Source of the DNA: an uncultured Winogradskyella sp.
GTDB lineage: Bacteria > Bacteroidota > Bacteroidia > Flavobacteriales > Flavobacteriaceae
Assembly (NCBI RefSeq): GCF_947498345.1
Contig: NZ_CANMJY010000008.1
Coordinates: forward strand, 62,001-126,000
DNA length: 64,000 nucleotides
Reading direction: 5' to 3'
Shown in pieces: positions 55,973 to 64,000 of this stretch; position 1 is the stretch's first letter, and the number at the start of each line of letters is the position of its first letter. The position numbers and the translations under genes are program-made. The notes below the pieces were generated by a model. The model saw nothing but the letters and a program-made list of their open reading frames with translations. It was not told where the DNA came from and did not search any database.

Positions 55973-57613
55973 ATGGTTAGAAAATTACTATTGGCATTAT
56001 TAATTAGTTTTAATTTTGCTCATTCACAAAATACAGTAGGTACGATTTCTATTACAGAAGATGCCTATGATGCCTTTACTCTTTTTTCAGTTCACGAAAA
56101 AACATTTCTTATTAACAATTGTGGTGAAATTATAAATGAATGGACAAGTAGTTACCCGCCAGGATCAGCAGTTTATTTATTACCTAATGGCAACCTCCTT
56201 AGACCAGGTAGGTTAGATGACGGTAGTACTGACATTGTTATTGGTGGAGCAGGTGGTATTGTAGAACTTTATGACTGGGACAATAATCTCTTGTGGTCTT
56301 ACACGTACAGTACGGATGATGTTAGGCAACATCATGATGTTTATCCGCTAGCTAATGGTAATATTTTAATGTTAGCCATTTCTGTAATGCCTGAAGCTGA
56401 AGCCATTCAATCTGGAAGAGACCCTTCTAATATTCAGGATGGTGAATTGTATAGCGAAACTATATTAGAGTTGCAACCTGTTGGGACAAACCAAGCTAAT
56501 ATAGTTTGGGAATGGGATATCAGAGATCATCTCATACAAGATTTTGATAACACCAAAGATAATTTTGGTGTTGTGGCTGACAATCCTCAATTATTAGATA
56601 TTAATTTTTTAAATGGAAATAGCCCTGTAAACAATTGGTTGCATGTTAACGCTATTCAGTATGATGCACTACGCGACCAAATTGTTATTAGCTCTAGAAA
56701 GATGAGTGAAATATACATTATTGATCACTCAACTACAACAGCTGAGGCAGCCTCTGGCTCTGGTGGCACCTATGGAAAAGGTGGTGATTTTCTTTATCGC
56801 TGGGGAAACCCTGAAGCTTACGGAAATGGAACATCTACCGATAGAAAATTATTTGGTCAACATACGCCATATTTTATCCCTGCTGGCCTTCCTAATGAGG
56901 GAAAGATAATGCTGTTTAATAATGGCATTGATAGATTACCGTCGTATTCTCAAGTAGATATTATCTCACCTCCTGAGTCTAGTTTAGGGGTTTACGATTA
57001 CACACCAAATACAGCTTATCTTCCAAATTCAACTGATTTTACATATGATGAAATGCCTTCGTCAGGTGTATCAGATTTTTACACACCTATTGTAAGTAAC
57101 GCTCAGCAATTACCTAACGGTAATATTTTGGTTTGTGAAGGTAGAGATGGTTTATTCTTTGAATTAAATAGCCTTAACGAAAAAGTCTGGGAATACATAA
57201 ACCCTATAAATAGTAATAATGGTACATCCACTACACAGGGAGATCCTGCACCAAATGTAAATTTAACCTTTAGAGCTATAAAATATCCCTTGGACTATGC
57301 TGCATTTACCAGTAGAGATGTAACTCCAAATGGTACAGTAGAATTGAGTCCAGATTTCACCCCTTGTAATAACTTGAGTATCGAAGATAATCAGCTGTCT
57401 ATTGTTAATATATACCCAAACCCTTCAAATGGAATTTTTAATATTAATTCGAAACTCAATATTGATAAAGTGGAAGTCTACAATACTCTTGGAAAAAAGA
57501 TCTATGATACAAAACTTTCTAAGGTAAATTTATCAGAACAAATAGACGGCATCTATTTTTTGAAGATTTATTCTGATTCAAAAGTAATTAGCAAAAAAAT
57601 TATAAAGAACTAG
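55973..57613 (+). CDS. Arylsulfotransferase-like T9SS cargo protein
   Basis: 546 residues. A signal peptide ends near AHSQ. The body is a beta-propeller of the arylsulfotransferase (ASST) family: YLLPNGNLLRPGRLDDGS, YDWDNNLLWSYTYS, RQHHDVYPLANGNILMLA, WLHVNAIQYDALRDQIVIS, then QLPNGNILVCEGRDG. Histidines expected near the active site are present. A type A T9SS sorting domain is at about 475-546 (NIYPNPSNGIFNI, VYNTLGKKIYD, DGIYFLKIYSD). It is predicted to be exported to the cell surface and to transfer sulfate between phenolic compounds, although substrate is unknown. A clear terminator follows. Confidence 0.85.
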   Translation: MVRKLLLALLISFNFAHSQNTVGTISITEDAYDAFTLFSVHEKTFLINNCGEIINEWTSSYPPGSAVYLLPNGNLLRPGRLDDGSTDIVIGGAGGIVELYDWDNNLLWSYTYSTDDVRQHHDVYPLANGNILMLAISVMPEAEAIQSGRDPSNIQDGELYSETILELQPVGTNQANIVWEWDIRDHLIQDFDNTKDNFGVVADNPQLLDINFLNGNSPVNNWLHVNAIQYDALRDQIVISSRKMSEIYIIDHSTTTAEAASGSGGTYGKGGDFLYRWGNPEAYGNGTSTDRKLFGQHTPYFIPAGLPNEGKIMLFNNGIDRLPSYSQVDIISPPESSLGVYDYTPNTAYLPNSTDFTYDEMPSSGVSDFYTPIVSNAQQLPNGNILVCEGRDGLFFELNSLNEKVWEYINPINSNNGTSTTQGDPAPNVNLTFRAIKYPLDYAAFTSRDVTPNGTVELSPDFTPCNNLSIEDNQLSIVNIYPNPSNGIFNINSKLNIDKVEVYNTLGKKIYDTKLSKVNLSEQIDGIYFLKIYSDSKVISKKIIKN

Positions 57614-57636
57614 TTTGAATACCCTTTTTAATTATG

Positions 57637-57666
57637 AAACCATCCATTAATCAGGATGGTTTTTTT
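57637..57666 (+). terminator. Terminator of the arylsulfotransferase-like gene
   Basis: ACCATCC, eight-base loop, GGATGGT, followed by seven Ts. Two bases after it begins the -7 box of rlmB. Confidence 0.9.
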
Positions 57667-57667
57667 A

Positions 57668-57675
57668 TACCTTTA
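57668..57675 (+). promoter_or_regulatory. -7-like element four bases before the rlmB ATG
   Basis: TACCTTTA, then CGAC, then ATG. It departs from TAnnTTTG only in the last base. Because a terminator ends directly upstream, the rlmB promoter is expected here. Confidence 0.5.
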
Positions 57676-57679
57676 CGAC

Positions 57680-58414
57680 ATGAAAAATGAAACCACAATT
57701 TTTGGGATTAGAGCTATAATTGAAGCTATAAATTCTGGGGAGACTATAGACAAAGTTTTTTTACAAAAAGGTGTACGAAGCGAGTTGTTTCAAGAGCTAG
57801 AACATTTATTAAGACAAGAAGGTATTAATTCGTCTTATGTGCCAATCGAAAAATTAAACCGCTTAACACGAGGTAACCATCAAGGTGCTGTTGCTCAAAT
57901 TTCGCCTATTGAATTTCACAATATAGACGATTTAGTAATACAGGTTATTGAGTCTGGTGAGACACCATTGTTTTTATTGCTAGACCAACTTAGCGATGTT
58001 AGAAATTTTGGTGCTATTGTACGTACTGCCGAATGCACTGGTGTTAATGGTATCATCATTCAGAAAAAAGGTGGTGCTCCAATAAATGGAGATACTATTA
58101 AGACCAGTGCTGGTGCAATTTTTAAAATACCTGTTTGCAAAGTTGACCATATTAAAGATGCTGTATTCCACATGCAATCTTCTGGTATAAAAGTTATTGC
58201 TGCTACTGAAAAAGCTAATGATTATATATACGATGTGTCTTTTAAAGAGCCTTGTGCAATTATTATGGGATCTGAAGGAAAAGGTATCAATCCTTCGGTT
58301 TTAAAAGTTGTAGATACAAAAGCCAAGCTTCCTATTTTAGGTGAGATAGAATCACTTAACGTTTCTGTGGCTTGTGGTGCGTTTTTATATGAAGCCGTTA
58401 GACAACGCTCTTAG
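57680..58414 (+). CDS. rlmB: 23S rRNA (guanosine-2'-O)-methyltransferase RlmB / TrmH family
   Basis: 244 residues from ATG 57680; an in-frame ATG at 57656 lies in the arm of the upstream terminator and was rejected. SPOUT methyltransferase: substrate-binding domain FGIRAIIEAINSGETIDKVF and the knot motifs LLDQLSDVRNFGAIVRTAEC, IIMGSEGKGINPSVL, and ESLNVSVACGAFLYEAVRQR. Modifies G2251 in the 23S rRNA P loop in E. coli. Three bases from the convergent rhomboid gene. Confidence 0.94.
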   Translation: MKNETTIFGIRAIIEAINSGETIDKVFLQKGVRSELFQELEHLLRQEGINSSYVPIEKLNRLTRGNHQGAVAQISPIEFHNIDDLVIQVIESGETPLFLLLDQLSDVRNFGAIVRTAECTGVNGIIIQKKGGAPINGDTIKTSAGAIFKIPVCKVDHIKDAVFHMQSSGIKVIAATEKANDYIYDVSFKEPCAIIMGSEGKGINPSVLKVVDTKAKLPILGEIESLNVSVACGAFLYEAVRQRS

Positions 58415-58417
58415 TTT

Positions 58418-59170
58418 TCAGTCTTCTTTCTTTCTAAAAATGTATTTAATTTTTGGAGTTTGATTTATTTCAAATTCTGACTCAGTTTCAATTTCTACTT
58501 CATCCTCTGGTAATATTTCAATAAAATTTCCGTCTTCATCAAAATGACGCATAAAAGGGTCATCGTCCTCATTGTAATCTGGGCGCTCCCATTTATACCT
58601 TTCTGGCTTTGCGACCTGTTTTCTAAAGATTAAAGCAAAAACCAGGCCTGTAATTAACCCACCTAAATGCCCTTCCCAAGACATCCCGTCTTTTATAGGG
58701 AATACATACCAAATCATGCTTCCGTATAAAAATATAACCATCAAAGACAGTGCAATAAGCCTATAATGTTTCGCGAAAATACCTTTAAAAAATATGAAGC
58801 TCACCAATACATAAATTAAGCCACTTGCTCCAATATGGTTACCATTACTAGCTATTAACCAGGTTAAAAATCCTGACAAGAGAATGCCATAAAAAATAAC
58901 TTTCCATGCGACTTTATTATAGAAATAGAATAAAGCTAAACTAAGTACAAAAAGCGGTATGGAATTATTATATATATGATTAATATCTCCATGTAAAAAC
59001 GGACTTGTAAAAATTCCTAAAAGACCTTCTAGCTTTTGAGGTCTTATACCAAAGGATTTAATACCATAGTCTACTCTTACCTGATACCAGAATACCAACC
59101 AAATCATAAAAACCATTAGTAATGGATACAAAATGATATTGTTAGAATATTTAAACTGTTGCGAGGACAT
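58418..59170 (-). CDS. Rhomboid intramembrane serine protease
   Basis: 250 residues, about six membrane helices. Catalytic Ser is in NHIGASGLIYVLV (GxSG) and the His in SWEGHLGGLITGLV; the first-loop HGDINHIYNNSIPLFVL is also typical. A cytosolic acidic tail of about 60 residues (EDEVEIETESEFEI) follows the last helix. Substrates are unknown. Only 3 bases separate its stop from the rlmB stop. Confidence 0.92.
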   Translation of the reverse strand: MSSQQFKYSNNIILYPLLMVFMIWLVFWYQVRVDYGIKSFGIRPQKLEGLLGIFTSPFLHGDINHIYNNSIPLFVLSLALFYFYNKVAWKVIFYGILLSGFLTWLIASNGNHIGASGLIYVLVSFIFFKGIFAKHYRLIALSLMVIFLYGSMIWYVFPIKDGMSWEGHLGGLITGLVFALIFRKQVAKPERYKWERPDYNEDDDPFMRHFDEDGNFIEILPEDEVEIETESEFEINQTPKIKYIFRKKED

Positions 59171-59298
59171 ATTATAATTTAACAGGTATACTTCAAATTT
59201 ACAGCCAAAATTTGTTTGTATGAAATATTGTCAGAAGTCTATATTAGTTAAGACAATAATTTAACCTATAATCACAAATCTATGACGAATGATTTTTG

Positions 59299-59306
59299 TA
59301 ATTTTC
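59299..59306 (+). promoter_or_regulatory. -7-like element four bases before the rarA ATG
   Basis: TAATTTTC, then GCCT, then ATG. It differs from TAnnTTTG in the last base. Same four-base distance as at pyrE and rlmB. Confidence 0.45.
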
Positions 59307-59310
59307 GCCT

Positions 59311-60588
59311 ATGAATACTCCGTTAGCTGAACGATTGCGACCGCAAAACTTAAACGATTACCTAAGCCAACAACATTTGGTAGGTAAAGACGGTATGCTA
59401 TATCAGCAGATTAAGAGTGGGGTTATTCCATCTTTGATACTTTGGGGACCACCAGGCATAGGAAAAACGACTTTAGCTAATGTTATTGCCAATGAATCTG
59501 AACGTCCGTTTTTTAAACTTAGTGCTATAAACTCTGGCGTAAAGGATATAAGAGATGTTATTGATAAAGCCAAAAAAAGCGGAGGTCTATTTACCTCTAA
59601 AAACCCCATTTTGTTTATTGATGAAATTCACCGTTTTAGTAAATCGCAACAAGATTCATTGTTAGAGGCTGTAGAAAAAGGTTGGGTAACTTTAATAGGA
59701 GCCACGACTGAAAACCCAAGTTTTGAAGTCATTTCTGCATTACTATCCAGATGCCAGGTCTATACTTTAAATGCATTTAGTAAAGCAGACTTAGAAGCGT
59801 TGCTGCAACGTGCCATTAAAGAAGATGAAATCATTTCAAAATTACAGATTGAATTAAAGGAAACCGAAGCACTTTTAAGATTCTCAGGTGGTGATGCCAG
59901 AAAACTATTGAATATATTTGAATTATTGGTAGCTTCATTTGATACCGAGCCTATAATTATAACAAATAATTTAGTAACAAAACAGATACAGAATAAAACT
60001 GCTCGGTATGACAAAACTGGCGAACAGCATTATGATATCATTTCTGCATTTATAAAATCTATACGTGGAAGCGACCCAAATGCTGCTGTGTATTATTTGG
60101 CACGTATGATTGAAGGTGGTGAAGATGTAAAATTTATAGCCCGACGTTTGTTAATCTTAGCAAGTGAGGATATCGGCAATGCTAATCCTACAGCTTTGGT
60201 AATTGCTAATAACACATTTCAGGCAGTCTCTGTAATTGGTAATCCAGAGTCACGGATTATATTGAGTCAATGCACAACATATCTGGCAAGTTCGCCAAAA
60301 AGTAATGCAGCTTACGAAGCCATTAATAAAGCTCAACAAATCGTAAAAGAAACTGGAGATTTGTCTGTGCCTTTATCTATTAGGAATGCACCAACAAAAT
60401 TAATGAAAGAGCTTGGTTATGGTGATCAATATAAATACGCTCACAGTTATGAAAATAATTTTGTTGAACATGAATTTCTTCCGGAAGCTATAAAAAACAC
60501 TACACTTTACAATCCTGGAAATAATGCCAGAGAACAGGCCCAACGCAACTATCTTAAAACACTTTGGAAAGATAAGTATGGCTATTAG
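59311..60588 (+). CDS. rarA: Replication-associated recombination protein RarA (MgsA)
   Basis: 425 residues. AAA+ ATPase acting at stalled replication forks. MNTPLAERLRPQNLNDYLSQ, Walker A GPPGIGKTTLANVIA, Walker B PILFIDEIHRFSKSQQD, sensor ATTENPSFEV, and the C-terminal tetramer domain with SDPNAAVYYLARMIEGGED and ASEDIGNANPTAL. Complete and normal length. Ends one base from the convergent secreted unknown gene. Confidence 0.97.
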   Translation: MNTPLAERLRPQNLNDYLSQQHLVGKDGMLYQQIKSGVIPSLILWGPPGIGKTTLANVIANESERPFFKLSAINSGVKDIRDVIDKAKKSGGLFTSKNPILFIDEIHRFSKSQQDSLLEAVEKGWVTLIGATTENPSFEVISALLSRCQVYTLNAFSKADLEALLQRAIKEDEIISKLQIELKETEALLRFSGGDARKLLNIFELLVASFDTEPIIITNNLVTKQIQNKTARYDKTGEQHYDIISAFIKSIRGSDPNAAVYYLARMIEGGEDVKFIARRLLILASEDIGNANPTALVIANNTFQAVSVIGNPESRIILSQCTTYLASSPKSNAAYEAINKAQQIVKETGDLSVPLSIRNAPTKLMKELGYGDQYKYAHSYENNFVEHEFLPEAIKNTTLYNPGNNAREQAQRNYLKTLWKDKYGY

Positions 60589-60589
60589 G

Positions 60590-61354
60590 CTAAAACTTAA
60601 TATTTAATTGCTTCTTTTCTTTTAGCTTTCCATCATTTTCAGAATAAAACCAAAATCCGTCTTCTTTATAAACAATAGCACTTTTACCCTTTACTAAGTA
60701 AACATTATTTGCTGCTGTGTTTAATAAGGTCATCACTATTTTAGGTTCTGAATTTACTAATTGATAACCATTTTCAATAACCTGCGCATAATACAAATCA
60801 TTATAATTTTCTTTTTCTGCTGAAGGTTCTTGTTTTGGCTCTACTTGCTCAATAGTTTTTTCTATAACAACATTATTTTTAGATTCCTTTTTAGTATTTA
60901 CTAATTGTGTATCTAAAGGTTCATATTTATAGTCTAACTGCTCTATTGAAATAAAAGCCTCTTTTAAGGCTTCGGTATAGGCTTTCTTTAAGTCCTTATC
61001 TTTGCTCAAACCTACTGCTGTTCTGTATACTTCTTTACCAAAACAGTCCTTAAGAATTATCTCCAATCGGGTTGCTAAAAATCCTTTTTTGTTTTTTTCA
61101 ACGTCAACATACAGTGCTTTACATCTATCCATCATTAAATCATCAGGGAAGTCTTGTACATCAAAAAGAGTTGTAAACCCTTCTTGTTTAAAGATATGTC
61201 TTGTTAATGTATTAAGTCTATACTGATCTTTATCTTTTAAAAATTTATACTCTATAGGTACAACAACATATTTATAATTGTTAATGCTTTTTTGAGCCAT
61301 TACGTATAACCCAAATAACATAAATGCAACTACAATTACTACTCTCTTACTCAT
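60590..61354 (-). CDS. Secreted hypothetical protein, 254 residues
   Basis: Not assigned to a family. A signal peptide ends near VMAQ. An N-terminal domain (about 25-145) contains YVVVPIEYKFLKDKDQYRLN and a final helix KDLKKAYTEALKEAFISIEQ; this resembles flavobacterial periplasmic proteins with a lipoprotein-like alpha/beta fold. A charged linker rich in Lys/Glu/Pro (about 150-190) follows, then a beta-rich C-terminus (YYAQVIENGYQLVNSEPKIV). Ten bases after the HAD gene, so the last gene of a three-gene unit. Confidence 0.72.
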   Translation of the reverse strand: MSKRVVIVVAFMLFGLYVMAQKSINNYKYVVVPIEYKFLKDKDQYRLNTLTRHIFKQEGFTTLFDVQDFPDDLMMDRCKALYVDVEKNKKGFLATRLEIILKDCFGKEVYRTAVGLSKDKDLKKAYTEALKEAFISIEQLDYKYEPLDTQLVNTKKESKNNVVIEKTIEQVEPKQEPSAEKENYNDLYYAQVIENGYQLVNSEPKIVMTLLNTAANNVYLVKGKSAIVYKEDGFWFYSENDGKLKEKKQLNIKF

Positions 61355-61364
61355 AATTTATTTT

Positions 61365-62051
61365 TTACAGATAGTTTTCTATCGATTTTAATTTAGTAAT
61401 TCTTTTATAATTTTTAGTGTTATTTAAATTCCTATAGTCAAAGTAAATGGTGTCCATACCAATATTATTTGCACCTTCAATATCGGCTTCGAGGCTATCT
61501 CCAATCATAACACTTTCCTCTGGCAGTGCACTTGCAGAATCTAAAGCAAAATTAAAAATTTTAGGATTTGGTTTTTTTACTCCAACCATTTCTGAATTGG
61601 TAATAGTTTTGAAGTAATCTCTAATATTAGAATTCTTCATTTTACGTTCTTGAGCTTCTTCAAAACCATTAGTGATAATATGCAACTCATATTTGTTTTT
61701 TAAATAATTAAGAACCTCAAATGTACCTTCAAACAAATGATTAAAGGTTGTTAAATGATCTATATAAGCAACTGACAAATAATTAATAGTCTTATCTTCT
61801 ATGGCCATTTTTAGAGCATCAAAAGCTTCTTTTAATCTACTGTAACGCAAATCTGCTTTAGATATGCGTTCTTCTCTGTACAGTTTCCAGTATTTAAGAT
61901 TTATAGGTTCGTACACTTGTAAAAAATCATCAAGATTAGCATCAATATTGCTAAGCTTAAAAATCTTCTCGAATGTTAATCCAGAGTTTTTATCAAAATC
62001 CCAAAGTGTATGATCTAAGTCAAAAAATACGTGTTTTATATTTTTTTTCAT
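61365..62051 (-). CDS. YjjG-type HAD nucleotidase
   Basis: 228 residues. HAD motif I FFDLDHTLWDFDKNSG (nucleophile Asp), motif II LHIITNGFEEAQ, motif III GVKKPNPKIFNFAL and motif IV MIGDSLEADIEGANN are intact. YjjG enzymes remove phosphate from non-canonical pyrimidine nucleotides and help exclude them from DNA. The ATG overlaps the stop of the previous gene by 4 bases (ATGA), showing translational coupling. Confidence 0.92.
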   Translation of the reverse strand: MKKNIKHVFFDLDHTLWDFDKNSGLTFEKIFKLSNIDANLDDFLQVYEPINLKYWKLYREERISKADLRYSRLKEAFDALKMAIEDKTINYLSVAYIDHLTTFNHLFEGTFEVLNYLKNKYELHIITNGFEEAQERKMKNSNIRDYFKTITNSEMVGVKKPNPKIFNFALDSASALPEESVMIGDSLEADIEGANNIGMDTIYFDYRNLNNTKNYKRITKLKSIENYL

Positions 62052-63343
62052 TCAGCAGATTCCAGTATTAAATTAAACAGCGACCTATAGCCTTTCCATC
62101 GGTCTAAATTACTAAACGTGTAGTTATGAAACACAGGAGTAAAAGTTCCATTAACAGCTTTTACTTCTTCAATAAGTTTTTCCAGATGTTCTTTTTTATC
62201 TAGTTCTGATTGGTATTTCAACAATCCAAAATCTAAGCAGTGGTATGGATTAATTTGTAATGGAGTTTGTACTTCGTAATCCAGGTCATAAAACTGAAAT
62301 GGTGTACAAGTCCCAGCTCTAAACCCTAGTGTATCTATATACCCCATTGTATAATCTTGATGAATTTCTAATTCAACCAAATTCCTATAAGATTGTGGTA
62401 AATTCAACTTTGAAAATGAATGCCTGACAGCTTTTAATTCGCTATTGGTTATGGCTTCTAATTTAAGTTTTTCCTTCTTTAATATTGTAATATCTTCTAA
62501 AGCAAAATACGAGGCTTTTATACCTACATTACAATAATCTGCCACGGATTTTATGAGCGATACAAATTCTTTTTTATTAGCGTTTATATTTTTATCGTAG
62601 GTCGAATAATCACCTATTAAAAACAGCACCATAAATTTAAAATTGCTTTGTTTTTGTTTAGTTATTATCCATTTAAACGTATCATAAGGATCTCGTTTAA
62701 AACCCATTAATACCAAGTAACGCTGATAAAGTTGTTTTAACCTAAATCTCCCTATATCGGACAATGTTCCCCCAATGGTACGCAATAAGCCTTTCTTTCT
62801 AAAATAGAATGCCATTGGCACATCGATAACAGGTTGAATTTGATATTGTCTTTTGGAAAATCTAAAATCCGAAAAACGCTTTTGTAAAACTGCTTGTAGC
62901 TTATACGCCCATATATCTATAATGGGTTGATTTAAAAACCGATGCCTATATGCCAAACTTTCCTTAGCCATAAATCTCCCATAATCATCTTTTACATGAG
63001 GTAAGTATTCTTCATAACGACTCAATAAATAAAATGAAGCCGCAAAAATATCAAATGGTAAGTCACTACGTTCTCCCGTTGCAAAAAATCCTTTTGTGTT
63101 TTCCCATTGTTGCACATTAATATCTATATCTGTTAAGCCTTGTTCAAATAATAATGTATGGCTTCTTACAAACAACTCATTGCTTAATGGTTGTTTAGTG
63201 TAAGACATCTTAAGGCTATTGTGTGCAATAAAATCTTCTATTTTAGACGTAAACTTCACCTCCAAACCTAATATACGCTTGCAAATATGCTTAAACGTAT
63301 ATTTTAAACGTGGCGTGATTTTATGAGTATATACTAATAGCAT
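62048..63343 (-). CDS. Polysaccharide deacetylase-family protein with altered active-site motifs
   Basis: 431 residues from ATG 63343; the longer reading from TTG 63385 adds 14 residues without conservation. It matches the long flavobacterial deacetylase-like family (FFATGERSDLPFDIFAASFY, LLSRYEEYLPHVKDDYGRF, KKGLLRTIGGTLSD, DYTMGYIDTLGFRAGTCTPF). From memory of that family, the usual DxD is DVP here, the usual GIHPSY is GIKASY and the usual RQHFL is RHSFS. So the metal site seems lost, and this may be a pseudoenzyme or a diverged member. First gene of a unit with the HAD phosphatase. Confidence 0.75.
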   Translation of the reverse strand: MLLVYTHKITPRLKYTFKHICKRILGLEVKFTSKIEDFIAHNSLKMSYTKQPLSNELFVRSHTLLFEQGLTDIDINVQQWENTKGFFATGERSDLPFDIFAASFYLLSRYEEYLPHVKDDYGRFMAKESLAYRHRFLNQPIIDIWAYKLQAVLQKRFSDFRFSKRQYQIQPVIDVPMAFYFRKKGLLRTIGGTLSDIGRFRLKQLYQRYLVLMGFKRDPYDTFKWIITKQKQSNFKFMVLFLIGDYSTYDKNINANKKEFVSLIKSVADYCNVGIKASYFALEDITILKKEKLKLEAITNSELKAVRHSFSKLNLPQSYRNLVELEIHQDYTMGYIDTLGFRAGTCTPFQFYDLDYEVQTPLQINPYHCLDFGLLKYQSELDKKEHLEKLIEEVKAVNGTFTPVFHNYTFSNLDRWKGYRSLFNLILESAE

Positions 63344-63462
63344 AAGTTGAAGCAGATTCCAAAAACTAAAAATAACAAATTCCAATGTTAATAATTCAAA
63401 ACTATGGCCTATTCTCTATAATTAATTTTTTCAGAATTTAATATTTGAAAATAGCTATATCT

Positions 63463-64000
63463 TCACAGAAGATTTTGGTCTGCAAAACTAAAGTACGCTT
63501 CCTCTGTTAAAATAAGATGGTCTAATACTTTAATGTCTAAACTTTCAGCTGCTGTTTTTAACTTCTGCGTAATATCTTTGTCAGCCTGACTAGGTTTTAA
63601 AGTTCCTGAAGGATGATTATGGCACATAATTAAAGCAGTAGCACCAACTTCTAAGGCATTCTTTAATACCAAACGCACATCAACTAATGTACCTGTTATA
63701 CCACCTTTGCTTAATTGCCCTTTATGAATAACTTTGTTTGAATTGTTGAGATAAAGAATCCAAAATTCCTCATGCGGTAATTCCCCTAAAATGGGTTGCA
63801 TTATCTTATAAACTGAATAACTAGACTCAATCTTGCTTAATTGCAAATTATCTTCTAGGCGCCTTCGCCTTCCTAGCTCTAAAGCTGCTACAATAGTAAT
63901 TGCTTTAGCCTCACCAATACCCTTAAACTCCATAAGTTGATTGATAGAACGTTTTCCTAAGGCATTTAAATTATTAGTAACACTACCCAAAATCCGCTTA
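63463..64000 (-). CDS. radC: RadC-type JAB-domain DNA repair protein, 5' end cut by window edge
   Basis: 179 residues are visible and the frame stays open to the window edge (KRILGSVTNNLNALG). About 50-60 residues of the N-terminus lie outside; the first in-frame TTG at 63990 is not the true start. The helix-hairpin-helix region is LMEFKGIGEAKAITIVAALE. The JAMM metalloprotease-like motif is CHNHPSGTLKPSQADKD. The historical link to recombination repair is weak; biochemical role is unsettled. Confidence 0.94.
   Translation of the reverse strand, partial: KRILGSVTNNLNALGKRSINQLMEFKGIGEAKAITIVAALELGRRRRLEDNLQLSKIESSYSVYKIMQPILGELPHEEFWILYLNNSNKVIHKGQLSKGGITGTLVDVRLVLKNALEVGATALIMCHNHPSGTLKPSQADKDITQKLKTAAESLDIKVLDHLILTEEAYFSFADQNLL

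Noticed and set aside
57656-57679. Upstream ATG extending rlmB by eight residues
   Set aside because: It lies in the terminator arm and T-tract of the preceding gene; the promoter box is downstream of it.

Overview
The window is a piece of a Flavobacteriaceae-type (Bacteroidota) chromosome. The evidence is AT-rich DNA, promoters of the TTTG / TAnnTTTG type, absence of Shine-Dalgarno sequences, T9SS C-terminal sorting domains, FecI/FecR-TonB receptor gene clusters, and proteins typical of marine flavobacteria (CtlX, DUF481, polysaccharide deacetylase family, CpcT/CpeT-like lipoprotein). Genus cannot be fixed from this sequence; a Winogradskyella/Psychroserpens-like organism would fit. I see no tRNA, rRNA, CRISPR array, insertion sequence or prophage. 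Both ends cut genes: ffh on the left (3' end missing) and radC on the right (5' end missing).

Region 1 (1-9.4 kb): after ffh comes a cell-surface signalling locus. A very acidic, cysteine-patterned repeat lipoprotein (minus strand) is divergent from an ECF sigma factor, a FecR-type anti-sigma factor, a TonB receptor with an N-terminal STN signalling domain, a PagL-like outer-membrane protein and a DinB/YfiT-like protein. A 29-bp element with 26 identical positions lies upstream of both the lipoprotein (3633-3661, minus) and fecR (4253-4281, plus). It is very probably the promoter read by this sigma factor and ties both arms into one regulon. I consider this the best candidate for an undescribed system.

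Region 2 (9.4-28.1 kb): mixed housekeeping and accessory genes. These include argS with an extra segment of about 55 residues, a GH53 galactanase lipoprotein, a TPR sensor kinase, a CpcT/CpeT-like lipoprotein, CtlX citrulline hydrolase, an M14 peptidase, a Nudix hydrolase, pyrE, birA and rsfS-ftsH, followed by a tight phospholipid operon (LUD protein, cdsA, psd, acyl-CoA-binding protein).

Region 3 (28.1-36.3 kb): a second guanidino-group hydrolase, gltA, a DUF481 outer-membrane protein, a leucine-rich-repeat T9SS cargo protein, eno and carA. Most of these transcription units end in clear intrinsic terminators.

Region 4 (36.5-54.1 kb): the complete str-S10-spc-alpha ribosomal super-cluster on the minus strand, from rpsL to rplQ, including fusA, secY, infA, rpmJ and rpoA. 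It is not one uninterrupted operon. A hairpin terminator lies between rpsJ and rplC, with a possible 17-codon leader peptide whose stop codon is inside the hairpin. A second terminator followed at once by a promoter element lies between rpsK and rpsD. Near-duplicate intergenic segments flank rpsM.

Region 5 (54.2-64 kb): an Omp85-family outer-membrane protein, an arylsulfotransferase-like T9SS cargo protein, rlmB, a rhomboid protease, rarA, a three-gene unit (degenerate polysaccharide deacetylase-like protein, YjjG-type HAD phosphatase, secreted unknown) and partial radC. pyrE, rlmB and rarA each have a TAnnTTT element exactly four bases before the ATG, which suggests leaderless mRNAs.
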